30,711 bases of DNA from Methanosarcina sp. UBA5 (lineage in GTDB: Archaea; Halobacteriota; Methanosarcinia; Methanosarcinales; Methanosarcinaceae), in NCBI RefSeq assembly GCF_002505485.1, contig NZ_DAVG01000049.1, forward strand, positions 714 through 31,424, given 5' to 3'. The stretch's first letter is position 1. Every line of letters begins with the position of its first letter. The notes beneath the pieces are model-generated. The model made no database searches, was not told the origin of the DNA, and saw only the letters and a program-made list of their open reading frames with translations. Shown here in pieces: positions 1 to 7,639 of this stretch. The position numbers and the translations under genes were made by a program.

Positions 1-199
1 AATCCTCTTGCCAGTAATATCCTGTTTTCTTAGTCACTCCAACTTTAGTAGCAGCTTCTTCTACAGAATCTCCTAAAAACCTGAATTTAACAAAATAGAG
101 CCTTTTAAGAACTCTTGAATTGTTTTCATGTCTGATTAAAACGTTAATCTCATCAAGAGTTATGTTTCGATCAATAGGAATGTGTTCTTTCCCCACCAT
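1..199 (-). mobile_element. IS630-like transposase, N-terminal part, cut by the window edge
   Basis: Reading leftward from an ATG at 199-197, an open frame of 66 codons runs off the window without a stop. It begins MVGKEHIPIDRN and contains a helix-turn-helix-like stretch (residues about 42-60, SVEEAATKVGVTKKTGYYW), the kind of N-terminal DNA-binding domain seen in IS630/Tc1 transposases of Methanosarcina. The DDE catalytic domain would lie to the left and is not visible. I could not identify the terminal inverted repeat or the TA target duplication between 200 and 367. An orphan winged-helix regulator is the main alternative. Family assignment rests on recalled resemblance only. Confidence 0.55.
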
Positions 200-367
200 A
201 TGAATAGATAAGTGTTAATACGTGTAATAAGTTGCGTTGAAGACTATAATCAAGTTTCTGATCATGATAACAATCCTGAAAATTCTTGATGATTAAGAAT
301 TAAATGGCTTTTGGGATAGGCTCAATTTAAAAATCATTACCTAAAAACAGATAGCAATAAAAATGGC

Positions 368-685
368 TCAGTAGTTTTCAAGCACGGAGCCAACAATATT
401 TTTATAACTCTCTTTAAGGGAATAGACGTTGTGATCCCCGGTGACATTTATGCTCAAGATACCGAGCCTTGTATTCATAAGCCCGACCATAGCCGAGACT
501 CCCCGGTAGCTTACCTCAAAATTTCCTTTATCCAGGTAATCGTAAACTTCACCGGTGGTGAACTTGTCTCCGGTCAGGAAGAGATTGAGCACAACCTTGC
601 GTATCCCGTTTTCATCCCTGCCGAGATACTTAATCAATCTCGCTCTTACCCTTTCTTCCGCAGTTTGCAGTTTCGGACACCTCAG
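368..685 (-). CDS. DUF2551 family protein, start codon uncertain
   Basis: This small protein resembles the methanogen family DUF2551 (about 100 residues, function unknown): the core reads IKYLGRDENGIRKVVLNLF, then a TTGEVYDYL segment and SYRGVSAMVGLMNTRLGIL. It looks like a winged-helix fold, but that is inference. The first standard start is a TTG at 637, giving 89 residues, which would cut off an upstream in-frame extension rich in E and R (CPKLQTAEERVRARLIKYL) that also looks coding. The frame is open back to a TAA at 686-688, directly followed by CTG at 683-685, and no ATG, GTG or TTG lies between. The gene may use TTG 637, a CTG start, or have lost its ATG by mutation. I give the full open frame. 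It stands alone, facing the transposase remnant. Confidence 0.6.
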   Translation of the reverse strand: MRCPKLQTAEERVRARLIKYLGRDENGIRKVVLNLFLTGDKFTTGEVYDYLDKGNFEVSYRGVSAMVGLMNTRLGILSINVTGDHNVYSLKESYKNIVGSVLENY

Positions 686-689
686 TTAA

Positions 690-1170
690 TGATTGAATTA
701 TATTGATTTAGCATTATACTGCTCACTATTCTTTTAGTTATAAAAAGTATGTAACCTCTGAGTAGAGGCGCTAAGAAACGAATACCCTATATCCTTATCG
801 TTTATATATTTTAGGATTGCTTTTTTGAATTATTTATATAAAGTATAAATTTAATATCAACGCAGGGTTTCAGCACACTGTAAGCGTCGGTAAATAATCC
901 CCTCTTTTCGTGAATTAAAATCCTCCGATCTCGATACTTAAATAAGTTTGAGAATTGTAAAGTATGTTAAAAAGACGAATAATTAATACAAGATTTAGCT
1001 CATAGATCTGAGCATAAACTACAAAGATATATTACATAGGAAGTGAAAATTCCACAGCTGGGCCAGATATCTGTAACTCTGGAAGCGTTTCCCAGAAAAG
1101 GCAGGAATATTTCTCGATCCGGCCTTTGAACCCTTGTTCAGCGAATTTCCAATAAATAAAGAACATCGAA
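690..1170. other. AT-rich intergenic stretch, no gene seen
   Basis: About 480 bases with stop codons in all frames and no convincing reading frame. It holds TATA-like elements at about 799-808 and 831-842 (TTATTTATATAAAG) that could act in either direction, and a weak 5-bp hairpin near 755. No known RNA was recognised. Confidence 0.5.
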
Positions 1171-1178
1171 TTTATATA
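1171..1178 (+). promoter_or_regulatory. Archaeal TATA box for the phosphopantetheinyl transferase gene
   Basis: TTTATATA lies in an AT-rich stretch about 27 bases upstream of the GTG at 1198. With the usual archaeal spacing of 25-30 bases, transcription would begin close to the start codon, giving a leaderless or nearly leaderless mRNA. That also makes the ATG at 1207 a possible start. Confidence 0.45.
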
Positions 1179-1197
1179 CTAAACATAAAATATGTAA

Positions 1198-1893
1198 GTG
1201 GATTGCATGTGCAATGAGTACTTAAAGTTGCCTTTCCCCATTTCTCTTGAATATGTCCCTTACCTGTGGCAACAGAGAGATGTTCTTATTCTTCTTGTTG
1301 ACCTAGATAATTATGACACATTCAATGCAAGTTACCTCAACAGGATAGAACTGGAATACCTCGAGAGGTTGCAGACAAGTTATTTTAAGAAAAGGTACAT
1401 TGTTTCCAGAACAGTTTTAAAGCACATAATATGCAAGGTTGCTAATGAACAATCCGTCTCCGAAATATCCACATACAAAGACGAATATGGGAAGGTCTGC
1501 ATCCTTAATCACAATGAACTATGTATTTGTATATCATATACAGAAAACCTTGTAGCTCTTGCAATTTCAAAGGTTGATGTTGGTATTGATATTGAACTTG
1601 CTAGAAAGCTGACTCTTAAAAGTACTCTTAAAAACCTGCATAACAAAACTTCACTCACGGGCGAAACTATAAATGAAGCCGATATTTTAAAAATGTGGAC
1701 TTTAAAAGAAGCCTATTCCAAGTTTTCAAACAAAAAAATGTATCTTATTTTCAATAAAGAACTGGATCTCAGCAGCGTTAACTATTCAACTTATGTTTTA
1801 GACAACAAATACATATTCTCTATTGTAACCCATTCGGACTCACATATCATCGATATAAATCGCCTTCAAAAAATAGACTGTAATTGGGACTGA
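1198..1893 (+). CDS. Sfp-type 4'-phosphopantetheinyl transferase
   Basis: The enzyme would transfer the phosphopantetheine arm of coenzyme A to a serine of a carrier protein, here most likely the ACP encoded 340 bases downstream. Signature motifs are present in order: RYIVSRTVL (about residues 66-74), ISYTENLVALAIS (112-124, the SHS-like strand), VGIDIE (128-133, Mg-binding D131 and E133) and W167-T-L-K170-E171-A-x-x-K175, the WxxKEAxxK hallmark. At 231 residues it has the length of the Sfp/Gsp class rather than the roughly 120-residue AcpS class. GTG 1198 is used here; ATG 1207 is an alternative, and no Shine-Dalgarno sequence is obvious for either. The gene looks AT-rich compared with the housekeeping genes to the right, consistent with acquisition. 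Carrier-protein activation is unusual in archaea. Confidence 0.85.
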   Translation: MDCMCNEYLKLPFPISLEYVPYLWQQRDVLILLVDLDNYDTFNASYLNRIELEYLERLQTSYFKKRYIVSRTVLKHIICKVANEQSVSEISTYKDEYGKVCILNHNELCICISYTENLVALAISKVDVGIDIELARKLTLKSTLKNLHNKTSLTGETINEADILKMWTLKEAYSKFSNKKMYLIFNKELDLSSVNYSTYVLDNKYIFSIVTHSDSHIIDINRLQKIDCNWD

Positions 1894-2119
1894 AGATTCT
1901 CGATGAGATATAAAGTTTAAAATTCTGTATCTTTTCTATCTCTTTTTTCGGGCTTATCTATGTGTATATTAATACTCAATTGTCTGGCGGATGTACTAAA
2001 TATATATTTTTATTGGGTAAGGAAATTATATTACTTTGTATATCTGAGCGCACGCAATTGATTTTACTCAAATTTTGTCTATATCAGAGCTTTTGTCAGC
2101 CAATAAGTGGTTCAAATTA

Positions 2120-2128
2120 TTTATATAG
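2120..2128 (+). promoter_or_regulatory. TATA box of the ACP-ligase-PP-loop operon
   Basis: TTTATATAG is a good archaeal TATA box. Transcription is predicted to start near 2146-2152, leaving a leader of about 80 bases before the ACP ATG that contains the small frame beginning at 2166. Confidence 0.5.
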
Positions 2129-2165
2129 TTGTATTACGTAATTATCACTGGGGACTCACGTCATT

Positions 2166-2243
2166 ATGAGCAGAAATGCGTTATTCATGATCGCTGGTCC
2201 GCTGAACGAAAACGTCGGGGGTAATAATACATGGAACAAATAA
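2166..2243 (+). CDS. Possible 25-residue upstream leader frame overlapping the ACP start
   Basis: ATG 2166 opens a 25-codon frame (starting MSRNALFMIAGPLNENVGG) that ends at TAA 2241-2243, overlapping the first 13 bases of the ACP gene in another frame. It begins about 15-20 bases after the predicted transcription start. It could be a translated leader that couples to ACP translation, a remnant of another gene (the start slightly recalls glycosyltransferase N-termini), or chance. No Shine-Dalgarno sequence stands out. Confidence 0.2.
   Translation: MSRNALFMIAGPLNENVGGNNTWNK
2215..2220 (+). promoter_or_regulatory. G-rich ribosome binding site of the ACP gene
   Basis: GGGGGT followed by AATAATAC and ATG. 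The same pattern precedes the genes at 5077 and 7652 (GGGGGT plus AATATT or ATTAGC), but was not seen before the other genes I inspected in this window. Confidence 0.4.
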
Positions 2244-2476
2244 AGAATGATATAGTCGATTACTTGAAGGCTAATTCTTTTATGGACAATAACAGCAGCT
2301 TGAAAGATAATGATTCTCTCACTCAAAATGGCATTATAGATTCAATTGGTTTGCTTGAACTTATGGACTATATCTGTGAGAAATATTCTATAGAGATTCC
2401 TGAAGATATGCTGACACCTGAAAACTTTGATTCGTTGCAGGGAATTACTAATATGATAACCAAACTGGCGAAGTGA
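2231..2476 (+). CDS. Acyl/peptidyl carrier protein
   Basis: An 81-residue acidic helical protein with the carrier-protein signature NGIIDSIGLLELMDYI (residues 33-48). Ser38 in the D-S-I motif is the expected phosphopantetheine attachment site. Length and pattern match free-standing ACP/PCP/DltC-type carriers. It would hold an acyl or aminoacyl group as a thioester, loaded by the adjacent AMP-forming ligase and activated by the transferase at 1198. The ATG is preceded by GGGGGT (2215-2220). The ligase gene begins 6 bases after the stop, so the two are almost certainly cotranscribed. Methanogens have no ACP-dependent fatty acid synthase, which points to a specialised pathway. Confidence 0.88.
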   Translation: MEQIKNDIVDYLKANSFMDNNSSLKDNDSLTQNGIIDSIGLLELMDYICEKYSIEIPEDMLTPENFDSLQGITNMITKLAK

Positions 2477-2482
2477 AAAGGT

Positions 2483-3961
2483 ATGCGAATTGATGCGTAT
2501 ATCACTGAGTACGCCAAGAAAACTCCTCAAAGCATTTCCCTGGAAGAAGGAAAAAGTTCAATTTCCTATAGCTGCCTTGACGATGACATAAATGCTATTG
2601 CTTCATCTTTAATGGATTTTAACCACTGCCGATTTGCAATACTCGCAGAGTCAGGCATGCTATATGTTAAAGTGCTCATGGCAGTATATCGATCTGCTAA
2701 TATCGCAATTCCTCTACCAATAGAATTTCCTAAATTCAGTATTGAAAAAATCCTTAATGCTGCCCATGTAAATAATATAATCGCAACTGATACACAGTAC
2801 TCAAAATTTGGAGAAGACTTTTTTGAACGTTTTGGAACTGTAATAATTATTTCCAGCAGTGATTTTGGAAAGATTTTGCACAAGAAGATTGAAACCGAAA
2901 AGAATAATCCGGAACTACGGCTGGTTCTTTACACTTCAGGCACGACAGGCACCCCAAAAGGGGTCATGTTAAGTGACAGAAATTTGGCAGCAAACGCAGA
3001 GTCAATAATAAAAGTACTCAGGATAACCTCAAGAGATAAAGGAGCACTGGTGATATCCCCACATCACGCTTTTGGGAATTCCATAATTAACTCCCATCTG
3101 GTAGCTGGCGGCTCTGTCAGGATTGGAAATATGAATTTCATAGACTCCGCTTTCAACCTTATAGGGTCAGACGTATCCATATTCTATGGGGTACCCAGTA
3201 CCTACCGTATACTCCTTCGATATCCGGATAGATTCAAAAAGGCCTTCTCAAGTGTTAGAACTGCTGCATCGGCAGGTGGGGGAATGGATCAGGCTATTGT
3301 AAAAGATATAAGGGGGTTAGTTCCGAGCCTGGAGATTCTACCGATGTATGGGCAGACTGAAGCTACGGCAAGGCTTGCCTACCTGCCAGCAGAAGACGTG
3401 GATGAGTTCGTTGATACTATAGGAAAAGCAATTTCAGGGGTTATACTGGATGTCTTTGATTCAGAGTACAAGCCAGCAAAACCTAATATCACGGGTGAAC
3501 TGGTTGCTACAGGAGACAACATTATGCTGGGTTATCTGGACGATGAAATCGCCACTGAAAAGAAAATTATAAACGGGTGGCTGTATACTGGTGATCTCGC
3601 ACAGAAATTACCCAATGGATATATCAGACTGCTGGGACGCAAGGATGATCTTATAAAAATCGGTGATCATCGCGTTAACCCAAGAGAAATTGAGAGAAGT
3701 ATAGAAGAAAATAACGAAGTATCTAAGGTTTTTGTCGTACCTGTGCACCATGAACTTATGGGAACTGCAATTAGCCTGATGGTCATGCCTGCAACAGGGA
3801 CAGAAATTGAAAAACTGTTTGCATTCTGCCGAAAAAGTCTGCCAGGCTACCTGTGTCCAAGAGAAATACTATTCATTGACCACCTTCCTTTAAGCGAGAA
3901 TGGGAAAATATCCAATAGATCCATCATAGAGGAATACCAACATGTCAAAGCTAGTATGTAA
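2483..3961 (+). CDS. Stand-alone AMP-forming acyl/aminoacyl-ACP ligase (adenylation enzyme)
   Basis: This 492-residue member of the ANL superfamily activates a carboxylic acid with ATP as an acyl-AMP and transfers it to a thiol, most likely the carrier protein encoded immediately upstream. Core motifs are intact: LYTSGTTGTPKG (149-160, phosphate loop), YGQTEA (289-294), YTGD (368-371), GRKDDLIKIGDHRV (385-398) and the C-terminal catalytic lysine K475 in LPLSENGKISNR. There is no fused condensation or carrier domain. The substrate cannot be read from sequence by eye; fatty, aryl and amino acids all remain possible. It lies 6 bases after the ACP and overlaps the next gene by 20 bases, indicating translational coupling. 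A CoA ligase is the alternative, but the context strongly favours ACP loading. Confidence 0.85.
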   Translation: MRIDAYITEYAKKTPQSISLEEGKSSISYSCLDDDINAIASSLMDFNHCRFAILAESGMLYVKVLMAVYRSANIAIPLPIEFPKFSIEKILNAAHVNNIIATDTQYSKFGEDFFERFGTVIIISSSDFGKILHKKIETEKNNPELRLVLYTSGTTGTPKGVMLSDRNLAANAESIIKVLRITSRDKGALVISPHHAFGNSIINSHLVAGGSVRIGNMNFIDSAFNLIGSDVSIFYGVPSTYRILLRYPDRFKKAFSSVRTAASAGGGMDQAIVKDIRGLVPSLEILPMYGQTEATARLAYLPAEDVDEFVDTIGKAISGVILDVFDSEYKPAKPNITGELVATGDNIMLGYLDDEIATEKKIINGWLYTGDLAQKLPNGYIRLLGRKDDLIKIGDHRVNPREIERSIEENNEVSKVFVVPVHHELMGTAISLMVMPATGTEIEKLFAFCRKSLPGYLCPREILFIDHLPLSENGKISNRSIIEEYQHVKASM

Positions 3962-4979
3962 AAAGTGCGTTCTGGATTCCGAGATTCCAGGTATACAAAT
4001 TAATAAGGACACTGGCCTCTGCCACTTCTGTGAGACGTATACTCCCCTTAGTTCAAAGGAAAAAAAGGAGTATCTAACCAGAATTGAAGAACTTTTTAAA
4101 CAGTACGGGGGAAAAGGTAACTACGATGTAATTTATGCACTTTCCGGTGGGAAAGATTCGTCTTACACGCTCTACAAACTCAAAAAAGATTACCCTTTCC
4201 TTAAGATACTGGCTGTGCAGTTCGATAATGGGTTCACTTCCGAAAACGCAATAATGAATGCAAAAAAAATGTGCAAGATCACAGGATGCGATTATTTCCA
4301 GTTGACAATGGAAAAGGAAATTCTGTATGACACATTTCAAAAAGCTGCAGAGTCATATGATGCGTTTCCGAAATTCGCCAAATATCGAGCCAGTGACATA
4401 TGCAACGTTTGCATCACTATCATTAAACAGAAGCTGATAGAACAGGCCATTGTTCAAAAAGCACCCTTCGTTGTATTTGCTTTTACAGCCGGACAGTCTC
4501 CTAATCCAATAATCAACCTATCAGTCAATTTTATCCAGTGGTCCAGAAACTTATTTGAGAAACAACTTCAGAAAATAGGCATCGAAGATAAGGACGAAAT
4601 CTTCCTCCTGAAAAAAGAAGTTCTTGAGAACATAGGTGAGAACGTTCCGAGTATTCTGCATCCTCTGTGCCTGTGGGATTACAGTGAAGATAAAGTGCTT
4701 GAAACCTTGCTGGAAATCGGGTGGGAACCTCCGGGAATCAATGACAGCAATTCAACCAACTGTACATTGAATTCCTTTGCCTGTTACAATCACCTGGAAA
4801 AGTACGGGTTTCATCCATATGCCTTTGACGTAGCGGGGCTTGTCCGAAGCGGGGAAATGCCAAGGGAAGAAGGACTTGAGAAAATTAACCAGGAACTGTC
4901 ACAGCCATTGATAGAAGAAGCTGCAAGGAAGCTCAAACTGAAAATAAAAAGCTCACAAAAAATAGTTGTTAAAGTTTGA
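3942..4979 (+). CDS. PP-loop ATP pyrophosphatase, N-acetyl sugar amidotransferase/AANH-like
   Basis: A 345-residue enzyme of the adenine nucleotide alpha-hydrolase superfamily. The PP-loop SGGKDS is at 68-73. Two CxxC pairs at the N-terminus (C6/C9 and C27/C30) form a likely zinc site, and a further CxxC (C154/C157) sits in the middle, a layout shared with WbpG-type sugar amidotransferases. More cysteines (C243, C274, C281) lie in the C-terminal part. Family members adenylate a carbonyl or carboxyl oxygen and replace it with nitrogen or sulfur. No glutaminase partner (HisH-like) is seen nearby, so free ammonia, sulfide or a cysteine-derived sulfur would be needed. AANH proteins also make thioamides on carrier-bound intermediates in closthioamide biosynthesis, which the ACP-ligase neighbours bring to mind; that role is inference. 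ATG 3942 overlaps the ligase end and follows GAGGA. Confidence 0.7.
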   Translation: MSKLVCKKCVLDSEIPGIQINKDTGLCHFCETYTPLSSKEKKEYLTRIEELFKQYGGKGNYDVIYALSGGKDSSYTLYKLKKDYPFLKILAVQFDNGFTSENAIMNAKKMCKITGCDYFQLTMEKEILYDTFQKAAESYDAFPKFAKYRASDICNVCITIIKQKLIEQAIVQKAPFVVFAFTAGQSPNPIINLSVNFIQWSRNLFEKQLQKIGIEDKDEIFLLKKEVLENIGENVPSILHPLCLWDYSEDKVLETLLEIGWEPPGINDSNSTNCTLNSFACYNHLEKYGFHPYAFDVAGLVRSGEMPREEGLEKINQELSQPLIEEAARKLKLKIKSSQKIVVKV

Positions 4980-4992
4980 TTCTGAGATTAAG

Positions 4993-5050
4993 AGTCTAAA
5001 TGTAACAAGTTAAAAAATAACAGTTAAAATATAACAATCTAAATGTAACA
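4993..5050 (+). repeat. Four tandem degenerate 14-15 bp repeats
   Basis: Units at 4993-5007, 5008-5022, 5023-5036 and 5037-5050 follow the pattern AGTCTAAATGTAACA / AGTTAAAAAATAACA. The first and last share TCTAAATGTAACA exactly. They fill most of the gap between the PP-loop gene and the NadE-like gene and end 26 bases before its ATG, so they overlap where a promoter or operator would lie. Confidence 0.7.
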
Positions 5051-5076
5051 GTATAATAATTTTAGGGGGTAATATT

Positions 5077-6069
5077 ATGCAGGTTGCAGAAAAACTGAGC
5101 ATGAATATATTAGAAAAACTCAATGGAAACATTGGAGAAATCGCTTTAAAACTTAGATGTTTTATTAAAGATCAGGTAAAGGGTTTTAAGAAAAAGGGAG
5201 TGGTTATAGGAGTTTCGGGAGGGATCGACTCAGCCGTAGCCCTTACTCTGTGCGTACAGGAACTCGGAAAAGAAAACGTATATGGACTTCTTCTTCCTGA
5301 AGAAGAATCGGCTCCTTCAAGCAAGACCCTGGGAGCAGAAATCTGTGAAAACTTAGGTGTATCATATGAGGAAGTTCCCATTTCTCCCATCCTGAGATCA
5401 CTTAATATCTATGATCAGAAGGAACAGATTATAAAGAGAACCTGTCCGGAGTATGATCCGACTATATATAAGACCTCGTTGGTGCTGCCTGATTTCCTTA
5501 ATCAAGGATTATTAAATGTTCCTTATATTCGGCTGGTAAAAGATGGGAAGACGGTTGGAAAGTACAGGTTGAAGGCGAATGATTATCTCGAATTAATAGG
5601 ATTACAGGGTGTCAAGCAAAGATCCAGAATGCTCGTTCAATATATGTATGCTGAAAAGATGAATTACGCAGTTTGCGGTACTACTAACAAGACAGAACTG
5701 GTCCTTGGCCAGTTTGTCAAATATGGGGACGGAGGCGTAGATCTTGAGCCTTTGGCGGACTGCTATAAAGTCCAGATCTATGCTCTTGGAAAATTGCTCA
5801 ATGTCAATGAAGAGATTATAAAGCGCCCTCCAAGTGCTGATACATGGAGCCACTACACAACTGACGAGGAATTTTACTGGCGCATGCCGATTCAGATCAT
5901 GGACCAGATACTGTATGCCCAGGAATATCAGTTACCTCTACAGGTAATTGAAAAGAGCACTGGACTTTCCAGAGAGACAATAGAAAAAACCCAGAAACAT
6001 ATCAATAGAGTAAGAGATACGACGGAATATGTGCGAGCCACGCCGCCGATTTGCTACATCAATAAATAA
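5077..6069 (+). CDS. NAD synthetase-like PP-loop amidotransferase with internal insertion
   Basis: The protein has the NadE fold signatures: SGGIDSA (47-53), KQRSRM (180-185), GTTNKTE (201-207), KYGDGG (215-220) and PPSAD (251-255). NadE adenylates nicotinate adenine dinucleotide and amidates it with ammonia. This protein has 330 residues against roughly 240-275 for ordinary ammonia-dependent NadE, mainly because of a segment at about 110-178 (including IIKRTCPEYDPTIYK and KYRLKANDYLELIG) inserted between the two halves of the active site. The segment after PPSAD also differs from the usual NadE acidic loop. I infer a paralog that amidates another carboxylate, perhaps the product of this cluster. 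ATG 5077 follows GGGGGT. Housekeeping NadE is the alternative, and the presence of a second copy in the genome would decide it. Confidence 0.72.
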   Translation: MQVAEKLSMNILEKLNGNIGEIALKLRCFIKDQVKGFKKKGVVIGVSGGIDSAVALTLCVQELGKENVYGLLLPEEESAPSSKTLGAEICENLGVSYEEVPISPILRSLNIYDQKEQIIKRTCPEYDPTIYKTSLVLPDFLNQGLLNVPYIRLVKDGKTVGKYRLKANDYLELIGLQGVKQRSRMLVQYMYAEKMNYAVCGTTNKTELVLGQFVKYGDGGVDLEPLADCYKVQIYALGKLLNVNEEIIKRPPSADTWSHYTTDEEFYWRMPIQIMDQILYAQEYQLPLQVIEKSTGLSRETIEKTQKHINRVRDTTEYVRATPPICYINK

Positions 6070-6234
6070 ATGTGAAGATGGCTGTAGACAAAGTTATGCC
6101 GTCTAAAAACTGATCCAGGGCTTTGCCTCCAGCAAATACCTGCCTGTAAACTGCTAGAAGCCTTTCTGGCAGAGTGCTTTCACATAATATCGTTGTGAAA
6201 AAATAAACTTAATCACTAACTCAAATGTGTGAAT

Positions 6235-7368
6235 ATGAACACCAGGGTCTCAATTGTTCAATGCCAGGATTACTCGAATGCTAAAGAAGCGATAAAAGAA
6301 GCATTGAGCCTGATAGGTGGGCTTGAGAAGATTATAGCTCCTGGCAGCCGCGTACTTCTCAAACCCAACGTACTTTCTATCCGACCGCCAGAGGATGCTG
6401 TTACAACCCATCCGGCAGTAGTATCCGCTATGTGCGAACTGATCTCCGAAGCGGGAGGCATCCCAATTATAGGAGACGGATCCGGCATCGTGAAACCTGG
6501 ATCAACTACAACTTCGCAGGCGCTTAAAGTGTCTGGCATTGAGGGTGTTGCTTCCGCTCATGGGGTTGAACTCATCAATTTTGAGACCTCAAGCTTTGTT
6601 GAGGTTGATGTTCCAGGCTCAAGGCAGTTTTCTCATCTGTACATCTCAAAAGCGGTACTCGAGGCAGATGTAGTAATCTCGCTCCCAAAGCTCAAGACCC
6701 ATGAACTCACACTGTATACAGGAGCAGTCAAAAATTTCTTCGGCACTGTACCTCAGAAAACCCGAAAGCAAGCTCATTTTCTGGAAGACCGCCGCCGTTT
6801 CGGGGAGGCAGTTGTCGATATATATTCTGTTGTTAAACCCCAACTTGCAGTTATGGACGGTGTAATAGGAATGGAAGGAAATGGCCCGTCCAATGGTACA
6901 CCTGTTTTTGCCGGCGTGATTATGGCAAGTTATGACTGTGTAGCCCTGGATATTGTAGCCTCTGAACTTATAGGAATCGACCCTTCAAAGGTCCCTACAA
7001 ATAGAGCCGCACTCGAAAGAGGATTCGGGACCGAACATCCTGAGATTGTAGGAATGCCTCTGGAAAAAGTAAAGGTCAAGTTCAAAAGCCCCGACGGCGG
7101 AATCACGGCTTACATACCAGCCTTCCTCATGAGAATTCTTAGAAAGCAGTTAGCTATAAGGCCCATTATTAACACTTCAAGTTGTGCACTTTGCAGAGCC
7201 TGCGTTTCGAACTGTTCGGCACATGCCATTGAGGAAATAGACAGGACACTTAAAATTAACGAGGAAAAATGCATTCACTGTTATTGCTGCCGCGAACTTT
7301 GTCCTAACGATGCGGTGGAAATAAAAAAATCACTGCTTATGAAGCTTGTAACCAGAAGTAAAAGTTAA
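6235..7368 (+). CDS. DUF362 protein with C-terminal 2[4Fe-4S] ferredoxin domain
   Basis: DUF362 covers residues about 1-290, including LLKPNVLS near 41-48, a THP motif, and SLPKLKTH around 149-156, all typical of the family. The C-terminal domain carries two CxxCxxCxxxC clusters (C317/C320/C323/C327 and C346/C349/C352/C356), so it should bind two [4Fe-4S] clusters. No biochemical role is established for most DUF362-ferredoxin fusions; electron transfer or an Fe-S-dependent reaction is plausible. ATG 6235 gives 377 residues; a GTG at 6229 would add two. No Shine-Dalgarno sequence is clear. It follows the NadE-like gene by 165 bases and is the only redox protein in the cluster, so membership in the pathway is possible but unproven. 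Confidence 0.82.
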   Translation: MNTRVSIVQCQDYSNAKEAIKEALSLIGGLEKIIAPGSRVLLKPNVLSIRPPEDAVTTHPAVVSAMCELISEAGGIPIIGDGSGIVKPGSTTTSQALKVSGIEGVASAHGVELINFETSSFVEVDVPGSRQFSHLYISKAVLEADVVISLPKLKTHELTLYTGAVKNFFGTVPQKTRKQAHFLEDRRRFGEAVVDIYSVVKPQLAVMDGVIGMEGNGPSNGTPVFAGVIMASYDCVALDIVASELIGIDPSKVPTNRAALERGFGTEHPEIVGMPLEKVKVKFKSPDGGITAYIPAFLMRILRKQLAIRPIINTSSCALCRACVSNCSAHAIEEIDRTLKINEEKCIHCYCCRELCPNDAVEIKKSLLMKLVTRSKS

Positions 7369-7484
7369 TGGGAAGTTGTAATTAACAGAAGAGTTGTCTG
7401 GAGGTCTGTTTACCAAGCATCCAGGAAATTACTGTATTCAGCAAATTATCATTATCAAAATTAATTAATAATTAACTGTAGAAA

Positions 7485-7492
7485 TTTATATA
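7485..7492 (+). promoter_or_regulatory. TATA box upstream of the hexapeptide acyltransferase gene
   Basis: A TTTATATA element within GAAATTTATATATATTATAA. The predicted transcription start near 7512 would give a leader of about 140 purine-rich bases containing the degenerate repeats at 7521-7639. Confidence 0.45.
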
Positions 7493-7520
7493 TATTATAA
7501 AATTTCAATGGAAAAAATAA

Positions 7521-7639
7521 GTATAAAAAATCTGAGAGAAAAATATTACAAAACGACTTGAGAGAGAAAAAGTACAAAATAACTTGAAAAGAAAATAGTA
7601 TAGATAAAAAAGCAGTATAAGATAATTTGATAGGGAAAT
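7521..7639 (+). repeat. Degenerate repeats in the leader of the acyltransferase gene
   Basis: Four related A/G-rich units begin near 7521, 7546, 7572 and 7615, each resembling GTACAAAATAACTTGA followed by GAGAGAAAAA. Copies 2 and 3 are closest. They occupy the predicted 5' untranslated leader. Confidence 0.45.

Larger units (their letters stand above)
1894..2230 (+). other. Intergenic region with ACP-operon promoter and a short upstream frame
   Basis: Between the transferase and the ACP gene lie 337 bases. The first 220 are AT-rich and hold nothing I recognise. The last 110 contain a TATA box (2120-2128), an upstream short open frame beginning at 2166, and a G-rich ribosome binding site at 2215-2220. 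Confidence 0.5.
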
